A DNA stretch of 59,620 bases from the NCBI GenBank assembly GCA_045658425.1, contig JAZOVB010000102.1, forward strand, positions 1 to 59,620, given 5' to 3'. The stretch's first letter is position 1. Each line of letters starts with the position of its first letter. Source of the stretch: SIG450 sp045658425 (GTDB lineage Bacteria > Bacillota > Clostridia > UMGS1840 > HGM11507). This document shows, piece by piece, positions 33,534 to 45,500 of this stretch. Position numbers and translations under genes: made by a program. The notes beneath the pieces were generated by a model, which saw only the letters and a list, made by a program, of their open reading frames with translations, had not been told where the DNA came from and did no database searches.

Positions 33534-33565
33534 AAAATTTTCCTCCTCACTAAAGTCTTAATTTT

Positions 33566-33593
33566 ATTTTAACACCATATTTTTAAAAGTCAA
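33566..33593 (-). promoter_or_regulatory. Promoter of the AraC gene
   Basis: Minus strand TTGACT (33593-33588), 16-bp spacer, TAAAAT (33571-33566). Confidence 0.6.
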
Positions 33594-33730
33594 CCAAATC
33601 CAATATATTCCGGTTAAAAATATGTTCGAATAGTGTATTTATAATCATTATATATATTGTTACACAACATATTTTGTGCTAATGTGATAATGAAACAATA
33701 GCAGGATGTCTTATAGGGAGGCTTTAGACA
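33594..33730. other. Divergent control region between AraC and GH3 genes
   Basis: AT-rich, with an interrupted repeat of TGTTACACAACA and TTTTGTGCTAATGTG near 33658-33686, a possible regulator site. A GATAAT near 33685 could be the -10 of the GH3 gene run but lacks a good -35, consistent with need for an activator. GGGAGG precedes the GH3 start. Confidence 0.4.
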
Positions 33731-35296
33731 ATGGAATTAAGACTTGAAGATTTATCGGTTGAGCAGAAGATAGGCCAACTGATTTGTGTAAGAGGATATG
33801 TAGACGAGGATGATAAAAAATTCATCCTGGATATGATAAAGAAAAAGGCTGTAGGCGCAGTTCAGATGACATTCCGTGATGATCGCAGAGAATTTATGAA
33901 GGAAGTGCTTGAAACTGCCGATTATCCTTTGCTTGTATGTGCTGATATGGAGAACGGTTATCTTGGTGGTAAATACAGATATCCTTATCCGTTGGGTCTT
34001 GCGGCTTCGGGGGATATGGATTTTGCCTATAATTTAGGAAGAGTTACCGCAATCGAAGCTAAAAGAGACGGTGTCAATGTTGCCTGGGGGCCTGTGGTGG
34101 ATGTAGCACTTAAGGATTCTGTATGCAGAGTAGGGCGTTGCTTCGGTGATGACCCTGAGTATATTTCCGAATTTGCAATTTCTATGATAAAGGGCTTTAC
34201 TGATGAGGGAATGCTTGTAACCATGAAGCATTTTCCTGACGGAAGCGATGTTAAGATTGATACTCACATGCAGGTGGGAGTATCTCAGCTTACAAAAGAG
34301 GAGCTTCTTAAAAAGGATATTATTCCTTATTTAAGAGCAATGGAGAAAATAAATCTTCCGGGGATAATGACCGTACATAAAATATTTGAAAAAATTGATC
34401 CGGAATTTCCTGCAACTATGTCTCCGGCGGTTATCGGGATTATAAGAGAAGCAGGTTTTGACGGAATAATTATGACTGACTCTTTAGCAATGATGGCAAT
34501 CGTTCAGAATTACGGCGAAAGCGAATGTTGCGGTCTTTCAATCAAAGCAGGATGTGATATGGTTCTTCCCAATTATCGCTTAAGCTATAAGGAAAGCTAT
34601 GAATATCTGATGGATTCGTATAAAAGAGGCGTATTTGACGAAGAAAGACTTAACGATGCTGTCCGCCATGTATTAGAGGCTCAGAAAAAGGCAAGTAAAC
34701 CTGCAACCGTAAATGAAGTTCCCAAAGAACTTCAGAATATAGTTGAAGAAGCCAAGAAAAGAAGCATCTGCTTTTTAAATGACGGTGAGCATACACCGAA
34801 GCTTTCGGAAGATACCAAAAAGCTGTTTGTGATGTTCCACGAAAATCTGTATGATGTTGATGGTATAAGCCGTGAGCTTGAAGCCTCATATCTCTATTCC
34901 AAGGACAATGTTTTAGAGAAAAAAGAAAAGTTTATAAAAGAATTTAAAGGCTCAGATGCAGTTTTAATAAACGAGTTTCCGAATCAGCTTGAAATAGAAA
35001 GGGTATGCGATGAGATTTCAAAGTATGATGAGGTAATATTCTATATTTTCTGTAAAACCTCAAGCTACCTGGGGAGCGATAACATTACAAAAAGAGCAGA
35101 AAGTCTTATTAAGGCAAATCTTGATAAGTGTGCTGCAGTTATCCATATAGGCAACCCCTATGAGATTGAAAAGTACAAAGGTGCGAAACGGGTAATCAGC
35201 CATGTTTACGGAACCGATTGTGATGATTATATAATTGATGTACTTAAAGGTAATTTTAAACCAACAGGCAAAATTACCGTTGATATAGATTTTTAA
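33731..35296 (+). CDS. Glycoside hydrolase family 3 protein (beta-N-acetylhexosaminidase-like)
   Basis: A 521-aa cytoplasmic protein (no signal peptide). The GH3 N-terminal barrel spans about 1-320: VEQKIGQLI, GPVVDVA, VGRCFGDDPEYISEFA, KHFPDGSDVKIDTH and the nucleophile region GFDGIIMTDSLAMMAI (Asp near 248). The C-terminal 180 residues resemble the GH3 alpha/beta sandwich. NagZ-like sequence suggests hexosaminidase or phosphorylase action on an imported amino-sugar or uronate fragment. The usual His in KH(F/I)PG has a PDG variant. First gene of the surface island. Confidence 0.9.
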   Translation: MELRLEDLSVEQKIGQLICVRGYVDEDDKKFILDMIKKKAVGAVQMTFRDDRREFMKEVLETADYPLLVCADMENGYLGGKYRYPYPLGLAASGDMDFAYNLGRVTAIEAKRDGVNVAWGPVVDVALKDSVCRVGRCFGDDPEYISEFAISMIKGFTDEGMLVTMKHFPDGSDVKIDTHMQVGVSQLTKEELLKKDIIPYLRAMEKINLPGIMTVHKIFEKIDPEFPATMSPAVIGIIREAGFDGIIMTDSLAMMAIVQNYGESECCGLSIKAGCDMVLPNYRLSYKESYEYLMDSYKRGVFDEERLNDAVRHVLEAQKKASKPATVNEVPKELQNIVEEAKKRSICFLNDGEHTPKLSEDTKKLFVMFHENLYDVDGISRELEASYLYSKDNVLEKKEKFIKEFKGSDAVLINEFPNQLEIERVCDEISKYDEVIFYIFCKTSSYLGSDNITKRAESLIKANLDKCAAVIHIGNPYEIEKYKGAKRVISHVYGTDCDDYIIDVLKGNFKPTGKITVDIDF

Positions 35297-35313
35297 AAAT
35301 AAGGAGGATGACT

Positions 35314-38300
35314 ATGAAAAGAATTTTATCATTAACATTGGCTTTGTCGCTGATACTTTCTTCATTTGCATTTAGCGTACTTGCAGATGATGCGGCACAG
35401 CTTAAAACCGTAACCGTTGAAAATGCTAAGCTTACACCTGCATTTTCACCTGAAGTTTACAGCTACGATATAATCGTAGACGATGAGGAAGCAGCTCTTC
35501 CTGAAATTGAATATACCTTGAAGGACTTATCTTCAACCGCTTCGGTAATTAAAGAGGCTGAGGTTTTAGGTGATTATACCGAAATCAAGGTTACTGCTAC
35601 CGATTCAACCGAAAATGTTTATAAGTTCATTTATCGCGCACCATACGGAATTTCTGCAAGCCCAACCAATACTCCGATCAATGGTATTGGTTCTTCAGTT
35701 CGTGGCGACAGACCTACATATACAATGGGTGATGCTACAAGAAACTATACCTGGTTATTAAAAGCAGCAAACTCTACTTATCCGGCAGGACTTACATATA
35801 TGCCGATTTATAAATTCAGCATCGCAGATGTTGAAAATATAGACAGCTTCGGAAAATTTGAATTAAGACTTGCATTCCATACAAAGCCATCCGCTAATAT
35901 TGATATAGCAATCAAGGATACCACTGCCGTTGATACTTGGGAGCATTCTACTACCTACGATACAGCATTTGGTAAAGGTAATACCGCTCCTTTAAAATCA
36001 GAGGGTGCAGTTGTATATAACACTGAAAACGCATCTACCAAGGTAAGCGGATATTTTATGGCATATATCGATATAACAAGCCTTGTAAAGAAGAAATATG
36101 CTGAAAATGATACAACCTTTACATTAGCTGTCGACGTACCGGAAAATATTGCAGCAGAATTCAAAATGTTTAACCATGTTGTAACAAACACTGCACTCAG
36201 ACCTGCAATTTTATGCTATCCGATAGTGAAAAGCTCCGAGGCTTCATTAAAATCCGTTACAATAGCAAACGGTATAATGGATAAAGAATTTGACCCTGCA
36301 ACCTATGAATATACTGTCGGTGTTGCAGAAGGCGAAGAAGCAACCATAAAATATGTTTTGGAGAACAGCCATGCAAATGTTGAATATACTCCCGGCGCAA
36401 AAGTAGGGGAAACCGCAATAGTTAAGGTTACCTCTCAGGATGAATCTACTGAAAAAACCTATACATTCAATTTTATATCCTATGCAGACTTCGGTATTAC
36501 CGAAGCGGGTGAGTTTAAAGTAAAAGAAACTTTCTTTACAAACGGAGAAGGTAAAATCGATACACTTACCTCCGGCGATGAAATCAAATTCAACGCATCT
36601 GCTACCAATCTTAATATCAACAAGAAAAATGTAACTCTTGTTACTGTTGTGAAAAAAGACGGTACCATCATTGAAGATGGTGTTAAGATAAAAACTATCG
36701 AAAATATCAAAACAGGAAATGTTGACCTTTCCTCTGATAAAATCGAGCTTCCTGCTAACGTTAGCGGTGTAACCGTTGAAGGTTATATTTTCGAAACAGA
36801 TAAAGAATTACCGCTTTGCGATAAAGCTGCAGTTCCGGCTTCAACTCCTGCAGCTACAGTAACCGAAGCAACCAAGGCAATCGAATTCAAAGCTGACGGA
36901 TCTAATCTTACAATTTACGGTAAGGGTACTCCTTCAAGCTACGTTCCCGTTGTTCTTATTGCTCCTGAAAAGACACTTGCAGATATTACCAAAACAAACA
37001 CCTCAGCTGTTGCAGGCTTTGATCTTGTAAAAGCAAATTCCGAAGGTATATGGGAAACAACAGTTGGTATGCCGACTGCAAACGGTTACTACACCGCATA
37101 TATTCCTGCGGACGAGGACGGGGAAAGATTCCTATATGCAAAGCTTTCCGATAAGGTAGCTATTATCAATAATGTTTACGCTGAAATTTATGAAACATCA
37201 GATAAAACAACAGCACTTTCAAATATCAAGACTATTCTTGGTTTAACCGATTCCCAGAATATCAATGATGAAATTTTAGCTGTTGAAACAAACGTTTACC
37301 CTTCATTAAGAGAAGAAAAGGTAATTGCACTTGTTTACGGTCTTTCAAAGGAAGAAAATTCAGTTAAACCTGAAGCTTCCACCGAGGACGATGTTTTAGA
37401 TTTTGTTGCACTTTATAACAAAGCAGTATTTATTGCAAAATTAAATGCAGGAATTAAAATTCCGGTAGTTGATATTATTGACTATTTTGGCTTTACCGAT
37501 TTAACCGCTATTCATGATTTAGTATCTGCATCAAGTTCAGCATCTGTTGATGAAAGCATTCTTAATAATGATATCGAAACAATTGAAGAGCTTTATGATG
37601 TAGTAAGAACCAATGTAATTATTGACTTAATAGTTAGCCCTGAAAACGTTTCAAGCGCAAAATCCGCTCTTGAAACCTACGGCGAAAGCATTGGAATTTC
37701 TCTTGTTAAATACAATAGCGTAGCTAAGAAGGATGCACTTGTTCAGGAGCTTGTTAATAACGGCCCATACGCAACAGTTGCTCTTTTACAAAGCAAGCTT
37801 GATTCCTTAAGCGTTAAATATCAAAAACCTGCAGCACCTGCACCATCAGGCGGTGGCGGAGGTGGCGGAGGCTCCACAACTCCGATAATAACACCTGCAC
37901 AGGGTACAGGCACAGGCGGTCAGGGTGCACACTATACAGACGAATTCAAACCTGAATCAGGTAAGTATTTCGGTGATGTGGAAAGCGACCACTGGGCATA
38001 TGAGCCAACTAAATTCTTAAATGAAAAAGGCATATTAAAAGGAATGGATAACGGCAATTTTGAGCCGTCTCGTTCCATAAAAAGAGAAGAATTTGCAAAA
38101 ATTCTGGTTCTTGCTTTCGGACTTAAAACAAAAGGCGAGGACAAAGCATTTGCTGATGTATCTGAAAATGAATGGTATTATGAATATGTGAAAATCGCAT
38201 CTGAAAACGGTATTATAAACGGTATCGGTGAAGGCGTATTCGGTGCAGGCAGCGAGCTTTCAAGACAGGATATAGCAGTAATGCTTGCAAGAGTACTTGA

Positions 38301-38487
38301 TAAAACAGAAACTTCTGATGAAGCTTTTGCAGATGACAATGAAATTTCGGATTATGCAAAAGATGCAGTATATACACTTAAGAGCTTAGGCATATTAAAC
38401 GGAACGGGAAATGGAAGCTTTGAACCAAAACGTGCCGTAACAAGAGCCGAATGTGCAAAAATTGTTTATGAACTTATTAAAGAATAG
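35314..38487 (+). CDS. Secreted SLH protein with cadherin-like and carbohydrate-binding-like domains
   Basis: A 1057-aa surface protein. Signal peptide about 1-25. A cadherin-like beta-sandwich (about 28-110, FSPEVYSYDIIVDD). A DNRLRE/CBM96-like domain (about 124-304). A second cadherin-like domain (about 310-395, FDPATYEYTVGV). A helical middle region. A Pro-Gly linker with eight consecutive Gly. Three SLH domains from about 879 to the end (YFGDVESDHWAYEP, FADVSENEWYYEYV). Likely binds polysaccharide at the S-layer. The start at 35314 lies 6 nt after AAGGAGG; ATG 35308 overlaps the ribosome site. Confidence 0.88.
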   Translation: MKRILSLTLALSLILSSFAFSVLADDAAQLKTVTVENAKLTPAFSPEVYSYDIIVDDEEAALPEIEYTLKDLSSTASVIKEAEVLGDYTEIKVTATDSTENVYKFIYRAPYGISASPTNTPINGIGSSVRGDRPTYTMGDATRNYTWLLKAANSTYPAGLTYMPIYKFSIADVENIDSFGKFELRLAFHTKPSANIDIAIKDTTAVDTWEHSTTYDTAFGKGNTAPLKSEGAVVYNTENASTKVSGYFMAYIDITSLVKKKYAENDTTFTLAVDVPENIAAEFKMFNHVVTNTALRPAILCYPIVKSSEASLKSVTIANGIMDKEFDPATYEYTVGVAEGEEATIKYVLENSHANVEYTPGAKVGETAIVKVTSQDESTEKTYTFNFISYADFGITEAGEFKVKETFFTNGEGKIDTLTSGDEIKFNASATNLNINKKNVTLVTVVKKDGTIIEDGVKIKTIENIKTGNVDLSSDKIELPANVSGVTVEGYIFETDKELPLCDKAAVPASTPAATVTEATKAIEFKADGSNLTIYGKGTPSSYVPVVLIAPEKTLADITKTNTSAVAGFDLVKANSEGIWETTVGMPTANGYYTAYIPADEDGERFLYAKLSDKVAIINNVYAEIYETSDKTTALSNIKTILGLTDSQNINDEILAVETNVYPSLREEKVIALVYGLSKEENSVKPEASTEDDVLDFVALYNKAVFIAKLNAGIKIPVVDIIDYFGFTDLTAIHDLVSASSSASVDESILNNDIETIEELYDVVRTNVIIDLIVSPENVSSAKSALETYGESIGISLVKYNSVAKKDALVQELVNNGPYATVALLQSKLDSLSVKYQKPAAPAPSGGGGGGGGSTTPIITPAQGTGTGGQGAHYTDEFKPESGKYFGDVESDHWAYEPTKFLNEKGILKGMDNGNFEPSRSIKREEFAKILVLAFGLKTKGEDKAFADVSENEWYYEYVKIASENGIINGIGEGVFGAGSELSRQDIAVMLARVLDKTETSDEAFADDNEISDYAKDAVYTLKSLGILNGTGNGSFEPKRAVTRAECAKIVYELIKE

Positions 38488-38501
38488 GAGGGAATGAGAA
38501 T

Positions 38502-41339
38502 ATGAAAAAAATATTATCTTTAGTAATAATAATGTCTGTTATTTTAAGTAGTTTTCCGTTTACCCTCGCAGTCGGTGCGGCTTATGAAGCCCCCGAAAGC
38601 TTTTTGGAGATGGAAGGCGTTTTAAAGGCATTTAAAATTATCGAAGAAGAATTTACAGTTTCAAAAAGAGAATTAACAAGAGCTGAATTTACCGCTATGA
38701 TAATAAAAGCGGCAGGTCTTGGCGATTTTGCCGGAGCAACTGAAGGCTCTTCATTCTCTGATGTGTCGGCTGACCATCTTTATGCTCCATATATAAAAAT
38801 GGCAAAGGAAAGAGGCTTGTCTCTTGGCTATCAGGATGGCACCTTCAAGCCTGAAGATACCATTACCTTTATGGAAGCAATAGTATATATGATAAGACTT
38901 TTAGGCTATACCGATATGGCAGAGGCTCAGAACGGTTATCCGGGGGGATATTTCTTCACAGCATCAAATATCGGACTTTTAAAAAATATCAATATTGCAA
39001 CTGAAACAACAGTAACCGATGAAATTGCCATAAACTTAATATTCAATGCTTTAAATACCAATGTTTTAGGACAAAAAAGCTTTTCCAAGGACTTATCTTC
39101 CGTTACTCTTGTAAAAGGCGAAACCTTGATGTATCAGAGCTTTAATGCAAGAAAAATTTCAGGAGTAGTTGACGAAATTGACTTATCTGCTTTGGTAGGA
39201 CCTAATGACCTTAATCCTTACTCAATATCAGTTGGCGGAGTTAATATTGATATCGGCAAGCTTATGCCAAACGATTATTTAGGATATAATGTTAATGCTT
39301 ACTATGTGGAAACTGAAACCTTAAATGTTCTTAAATTTATATGTGAACAGTGGGGAAAAAATTCAGTTGAAGAAGTAGACATAAAGGATATCACATCAAT
39401 TTCCGACTATAAAGTAAGATATGAAAATGAAAAAGGCAAACCCGTGGAGTTAAGATATGAAAGAGGGGCAGCTGTAATCTATAACGGCGTTTCTACAAAA
39501 TCCGGCTTCAATATGTCAATATTCAATGATTTAAGCGGAAATAAGCTGGACGGTAAGGTAAGACTTCTTGATAACAATGGAGATGCTGTGGCAGATGTAG
39601 TATATGTAGATGCTTACGAAGAAATAGTAGTAGGTAAAAAAGTAAGCGACAGCTATACAATATATGATAAAAAGAATCCATCGAAAAAAGAGGTTCTTGA
39701 TAACACAGTTGATGACCCGTATACCATTATCTATAATGAGCAGGGTGAAGAAATCACCTTTGGAAAGATAAAAGAGGGAACACCTGTTGTTATCTATAAA
39801 TCTAAGGGTGATGCATATCAGGGATATATAAGAGCATATACCTCTGAAAGCTATGTAACAGGTACCTTAGAAACAGTTTCCGATGACGGAGTTGCAAAGA
39901 CAGTTGAAATTAACGGTACATTATATGAGCTTACCCTTTACGGTAATAAATACTTTGATGGTTCACTTGTAGGAAAACAGGTTACAGCTCTTGTAAATAA
40001 ATTCGGTAAAGTAACCTTGATTGAAAAAGCACAGAGCACAAGCGAAAAATGGGGTATGGTAAAAACAATAATAGACCCTAAAGGCGAAATATCCTATGCC
40101 CGTTTTGTAATTTTAACCGAAGACGGTACAATGCAGGAATTTTACCCTGCCAAAAATCTTAAGGTGGACGGCAGAAGCACATACTATAAGCTTGATTATG
40201 AATCAGATATAGCTTCTGTTAAGAGCATTTTAGAACTTGCGGCTAAAGAAACCGAGTCAAGACCGGCAGGCAGTGCAAGATATAACACAATGGTAAGATA
40301 CCGTGTAAATTCTGACGGTAAAATCAATATGATTGATACCGTGTTAGACAGCACAGGCGCAGCTGCAACCAAGAATTCAACGCAGCCTGATGACGTTTTA
40401 TATATGCATCAGACCGAAAACAATGCAACCTGCGTTGTAACAGGTGCAATCCGTATGATAGGCTCAAGAATAGCATTTGATGCGGTAACTCCTGTTTTCT
40501 TATATCCAATAGAACAAAATGACGACGATTACGGCGTAACCGTTTCAGGAAATGTATTCTCAAACGGTATAAAATATAATGCTGAACGTCACACATTGTT
40601 TGCTTATTATATTGATGAAGAAAGTACACTTCCTGACTTATTTATTCATCCGGCAACAGGAATAGGCGCATATCAGACTGCAAGCTCAGGCTTTATGACA
40701 ATGGTACAGAAGGTAACAAACACAGTTGATGAGGAAGGTCAGCCAAAGGTTAAAGTATATGCACTTACTAATAATACAGCGGCAACTTATCTTTGCGACC
40801 CTGACTTTACAAGTATTGGTGAAATATCGGTAAAAGCAAGTGACTTAAAACCTGGTGATATATTATATCTTGCTATAAGCAGCTTTGATAATTCAATCGA
40901 ATCCTTCCAGATAAGATACTTAGTGTCAACCGATATGGTATATAACAACTCTTCCACAAACAGTAATAACAAAAATCAGTTTGCAACATTAGCTTACCCA
41001 TACAAGGCAAACAGCGAAGGTATGCAGTATGTAATATGCTATGACGGCCTTACAACCGGTACCGGCGGAGCTTTTGTAAGAACCGCGGTTGAAGATATTG
41101 AAGAAAATTATAACGATTTATCCGGCGTAGGTGTAAAGGGATACCGTTCCTTAAACTTTAACGACAGACTTCCTATAACAGTTTATGATTCATCTAAAAA
41201 AGGTGACAGTCAGGTTTATGCAGGCGGAGTAAATGATATTGTAACCTATCAGGAAGCCGGTAAAGACGTTACAAAGGTAGTAGTGCATACTTATAACTCT
41301 GCATATCACCTTCCAAGAGCAATCTTTGTTATTAAATAA
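38502..41339 (+). CDS. Large secreted protein with N-terminal S-layer homology region
   Basis: A 945-aa exported protein. Signal peptide about 1-26. SLH-like repeats at about 28-200 (RAEFTAMIIKAAGL, FSDVSADHLYAPYIKMAKERGL, YQDGTFKPEDTITFMEA). The remaining 750 residues are mainly beta-strand sequence without a family I recognise, with many short valine/threonine-rich strands and no catalytic motif I can see. AGGAGG lies ahead of the ATG, and it is 14 bp from the previous gene. It is likely a structural or glycan-handling component of the cell surface. Confidence 0.85.
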   Translation: MKKILSLVIIMSVILSSFPFTLAVGAAYEAPESFLEMEGVLKAFKIIEEEFTVSKRELTRAEFTAMIIKAAGLGDFAGATEGSSFSDVSADHLYAPYIKMAKERGLSLGYQDGTFKPEDTITFMEAIVYMIRLLGYTDMAEAQNGYPGGYFFTASNIGLLKNINIATETTVTDEIAINLIFNALNTNVLGQKSFSKDLSSVTLVKGETLMYQSFNARKISGVVDEIDLSALVGPNDLNPYSISVGGVNIDIGKLMPNDYLGYNVNAYYVETETLNVLKFICEQWGKNSVEEVDIKDITSISDYKVRYENEKGKPVELRYERGAAVIYNGVSTKSGFNMSIFNDLSGNKLDGKVRLLDNNGDAVADVVYVDAYEEIVVGKKVSDSYTIYDKKNPSKKEVLDNTVDDPYTIIYNEQGEEITFGKIKEGTPVVIYKSKGDAYQGYIRAYTSESYVTGTLETVSDDGVAKTVEINGTLYELTLYGNKYFDGSLVGKQVTALVNKFGKVTLIEKAQSTSEKWGMVKTIIDPKGEISYARFVILTEDGTMQEFYPAKNLKVDGRSTYYKLDYESDIASVKSILELAAKETESRPAGSARYNTMVRYRVNSDGKINMIDTVLDSTGAAATKNSTQPDDVLYMHQTENNATCVVTGAIRMIGSRIAFDAVTPVFLYPIEQNDDDYGVTVSGNVFSNGIKYNAERHTLFAYYIDEESTLPDLFIHPATGIGAYQTASSGFMTMVQKVTNTVDEEGQPKVKVYALTNNTAATYLCDPDFTSIGEISVKASDLKPGDILYLAISSFDNSIESFQIRYLVSTDMVYNNSSTNSNNKNQFATLAYPYKANSEGMQYVICYDGLTTGTGGAFVRTAVEDIEENYNDLSGVGVKGYRSLNFNDRLPITVYDSSKKGDSQVYAGGVNDIVTYQEAGKDVTKVVVHTYNSAYHLPRAIFVIK

Positions 41340-41353
41340 AGGAGGGAAAGAAA

Positions 41354-42562
41354 ATGAAAAAACTTATCAGTTTACTTTTATTGGTATCTTTATTACTTGC
41401 CCTCTCGGTTACAGGTTTTTCATACGCAATAAGAGAACCAAGACCGGAAGAGGGAACACCTAAGGGTATAGTAAAAACAGCGGACGATATATTCTTTGAA
41501 GATTTCACAAGCTACGCAGAAGGCTCGAAGCCAACAAGTGTTATTGTAAAGGATACAGCAAATGACCCTATATCAATAGTAGCTTATGATACTCCCGACC
41601 AGAAAGGGAAAAACTGTTTGTATTATCACGATACAACAGGCGCACCTTCAATTACCCTTTCAGTTCCTAAAACAGGTAAAGCTGTTACAATGGAACTGAG
41701 AATGAAATTCTGCCAGACAACCACAGCAGGTTTCGGGTTTATTATGAATTTTAAAGGTAACGGTTCGGAAGCCTTCAGACTTACTAAATTCTCAGCGGAA
41801 AACGATTCCTTAAGCTTTGTAAACTCTGGCGGAAACAACGTTTTCAATAAAGGCGCTGATTTTAAAAATCAGTGGTTTACAATTAAAGTAAGAATTGACC
41901 CTGTAAATAAAGAAACAGGCGTAATTTTAGAAAATGAAAAATTAGGCTCTACCGAGCTTGATATTAAAAGAGCAACAAATGTATGGCATGACAAGGAAAA
42001 CAACAGAGTTATGGCATACTCTCAAAGCTGGTATAATGAATTTAAAGGTGACGGAGTTGATGAAATTATACTTCAGGCTTACGGAAGTGCAACACACGGT
42101 GACTATTATATCGATTATATCAAGCTTACAGAAAATGTTCCTGAATTTAAACCCATAAAGGAAAGACAGGACGGTTCACAACCACAGACAATAACCGACC
42201 CAACTGTAAGACTTGTTCCTAATGTTACAAATGTAATGTATAAAGGTGAAGTTAAATATATGGCAAATCCTGTTCTTCTTATAAACGGAAGAGCTTTAGC
42301 GGATGTTAAAGATTTTGCAAAATGGTACGGATTAGCATTAAGCGAAGATAACGGAGCTTATAAATTATCAGGGAATTTAGGAGTAATAGAATTTAAGGTT
42401 GATGCATATTCCTATACCTTTAACGGTAGTACTGCTTCAACCGATACTGCACCTCAATTTAAAGATAATTGCCTTTATGTTCCGATAAAAAGCTTTGCAA
42501 ACACTTTAGGAAGTACTGTTTCATGGCAGGATACTCCTGAACAATGCGTAATTATAGAATAA
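41354..42562 (+). CDS. Secreted protein: jelly-roll-like domain plus copper-amine-oxidase-like (stalk) domain
   Basis: A 402-aa exported protein. Signal peptide about 1-24. Residues about 45-265 form a concanavalin/LamG-like region (FFEDFTSYAEGSKP, QWFTIKVRID, GDYYIDYIKL). The C-terminal 110 residues match the copper amine oxidase N-terminal-like stalk domain (PVLLINGRALADVKDFAKWYG, NCLYVPIKSFANTLG), a frequent wall or surface module in clostridia. The central domain is clearly paralogous to 46138-47310. Probably glycan-binding. Confidence 0.85.
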   Translation: MKKLISLLLLVSLLLALSVTGFSYAIREPRPEEGTPKGIVKTADDIFFEDFTSYAEGSKPTSVIVKDTANDPISIVAYDTPDQKGKNCLYYHDTTGAPSITLSVPKTGKAVTMELRMKFCQTTTAGFGFIMNFKGNGSEAFRLTKFSAENDSLSFVNSGGNNVFNKGADFKNQWFTIKVRIDPVNKETGVILENEKLGSTELDIKRATNVWHDKENNRVMAYSQSWYNEFKGDGVDEIILQAYGSATHGDYYIDYIKLTENVPEFKPIKERQDGSQPQTITDPTVRLVPNVTNVMYKGEVKYMANPVLLINGRALADVKDFAKWYGLALSEDNGAYKLSGNLGVIEFKVDAYSYTFNGSTASTDTAPQFKDNCLYVPIKSFANTLGSTVSWQDTPEQCVIIE

Positions 42563-42575
42563 GGAGGTAACAAAA

Positions 42576-45500
42576 ATGAAAAAAATATTATGTTTAATTT
42601 TAGCACTGTCCTTAATATTTCACGCAGGAATTTCAGTTTTTGCGGCAAATGAAATTGAATGGCCTTATATTCTTAATACTGCAATGCCCTTTAAACCTGC
42701 AGATAACTATGTATCGCTGAATAATCCGCCATCCTTCTCATGGCCTCTTATCAGTGATTATGCAACATACGATCTTCGTATCTGCGAAGACCCTGAAATG
42801 ACAGTAGAATATAAAAAAGTAGAAAATTTAGAGAGAAACGTATATAACTTCGGCGAAATGTTCGATGTCGAAAAAAAATACTACTGGCAGGTGCGTTTTA
42901 AAGACGAAGGCAAAACATCAGTATGGTCCGATGTAAGAGAATTTATAATCGACTCAAATGCAGTTGATTTTACAATGCCTCAGTTTACTGAAGCTTATAT
43001 TAAAGATGCAATTATAAAAACTCATCCAAGACTTCTTACAAATGATGTTAAAGATTTGGAAAAATTACAGCAAATAACCGATGAAACTCATCCTTACTCA
43101 ATGTCAAAGCTTAAAACCAATGTTTCAAATGCTCTGGCAAGAGGAATACCAACCAATGAATATCTTAAAGAGATGTGGGAAAAAGGTGAATACGGCGGTA
43201 ACGGTAAAAACTATTATATGTATGCGGTAGATGTTGCTAATATTGCTTTAATGTACCTTATCACGCAGGAAAAACAGTATCTTGATAAAGTTGAAGAGTA
43301 TCTTATGGCGATGCAGCACTGGAACGAAGGGAACAAAGACCAGAGATGGATTTATTTTGATTCCCTGACCGATACAACAGAACCGTATTTTATAAACTCA
43401 CTCGCTTATGCTTATGACTGGTTATATAACGACTTGTCACCGGAAGCAAGAAAAGCTGGTGTTAAGGCTATAGAAAATCATCTGAATAACTGGTATGAAA
43501 ACTACGCTGACGGAAAAACAAAAGCGAATATGAGATCACTTTATGCAAAGCCTGACGCATCTCACCAGTGGAGAGTAAGACAGCTATCTTTAGGAGCTTT
43601 AGCAATTTACGAGGATTCTCAGGTTGCAAGGGATATGATTACTCATATTCTTCCTCTTTATGCTCATGCACTTCCTATGACAAGAGACGATGGTTCTTTT
43701 GATAATAACCCGTTCTACTATACATCTTCCGGTATTCAGGACTTTGAATTTTCCGAAAGCTTATATAGTGCATCAAACGGAAAAATCGATGTAAGAAACA
43801 ATGTTGCTTTCCAGAGTAGAGACTTTTACCTTACATATCAGTGGCCTGTTGGCGGTTTTATGTCAATCCTTGGTGACCAGAACAGACAGACAGCCGCAGG
43901 TGCAACAACATATAGTGTAGACATTCTTGGTATTGTAGCATCTGATGCCTATAACGATATTCAGAAAGGCATAAATGCCTGGATGCTTAAGAAAAATGGT
44001 TTTAGCAAAGACGATTATCTTCAGGGTGACTTTGTTCAGACAATTTTATGGAATTATAACCAGGATGTAGAGTATATCACTCCTACAATGCTTGAAAACT
44101 CAAAGCTATTTAACGATTCGGGTATTGCATCACTTTTCTCTGATGTTGCAGACGATAATAAAATCGCTATGATTTTCAGATCGAGCGAACACGGGTCACT
44201 CGGTCATATGCATCCTGATAATAACAGCTTCTTTATTCAGGCACTTGGCGAAAACTTAGCAATTGACTCCGATTACTATGATGCTTATCTTAGCCCATTT
44301 GACTTAAACTGGAACAGAAAAACCTATGCTCATAACTCCATTACCTATGATATAGGTGAAGGTCAGCCGAAGGATGACGTTTCCGCAAAAGGTCATATCA
44401 CAAGCTTTGCAACTCATGCCAACTTTGATATCGTGGGCGGAGATGCAACTCAAGCATATAAAGGCGGTCTAGGTAAATATCAGAGAGATATTATCTATGT
44501 AAGACCTGATACATATATAGTAATCGATGATTTAAAATCAAGAGCCGATAAAAAATCTGAATTTGAATGGTGGATAAATGCCAACGGTAAAATAAATGTG
44601 TATGAATCAGGTAAAGGTCTTCAGATTGCAAAAAATGAAGCAGCTTTGGATGTAAAGGTTGCTTACCCTGAAAATATTGAAGCCTTTTATTCCGAAGGAT
44701 TTGTAGGACCTGACGGAATTTCTGCAGGCTTGCCAACCAAAAACTGGACACCTGATAATGAAAGCAGAGTTTATTTTAAAACCGAAAAAACAGACTCAAC
44801 AAAAATTGTTACCCATATGAATGTTCATAAGGTAAGAGACGGTCAGGCTTATGTAAAAGAAGAAAGAATTGATAACGTTCTTAAGCTTTCTTTTGAAGAC
44901 GGAACAATTTCTTATATCAAGCTTGATAATGCCGAATCAGTAACCGTTGACGGCTTTACATTCTATGGTACAGCTCTTACCGTTAAAGATGACAGCTATT
45001 TAGTAGTTGACGAAACAAACCTTTCATATAACGGCAACTTGTTATTTGAAGCAGGAATGCCTGTAAGCTGTGCATTCGGCGACGAAGAAGTTTCATTCTC
45101 ATCAATGGATAATGAAACAACTGCAAAAATTTATCTTCCAAATACCGAAAAAATGACCTTAATAAGAGATGAAGAAAGACTTCCTCTTAACTTTGGAGAA
45201 AATAAATACACTATTAAAGCTGATAAAGCTGGTGACTATGTAACCTTTAACCTGTATTATGGAACATATCACATTTATCTTAACGATAAACCGCTTCCGG
45301 GTGCAGAAACCGATGTTACCGTTAATATGGTAATCGACGGTGAAGCAATCACCAAAACAGTTAAGGGTACAATAAACGGTAATCAGATTTATGCTGAATT
45401 CTTACCTGAAGATAAAGATGCTTCCTATATAATAGGTAAATCCAGCGGTGTTTCAGGAAAGCTTACAAATCCGGGTATGCTGGTAACTGCAAATGAAGAT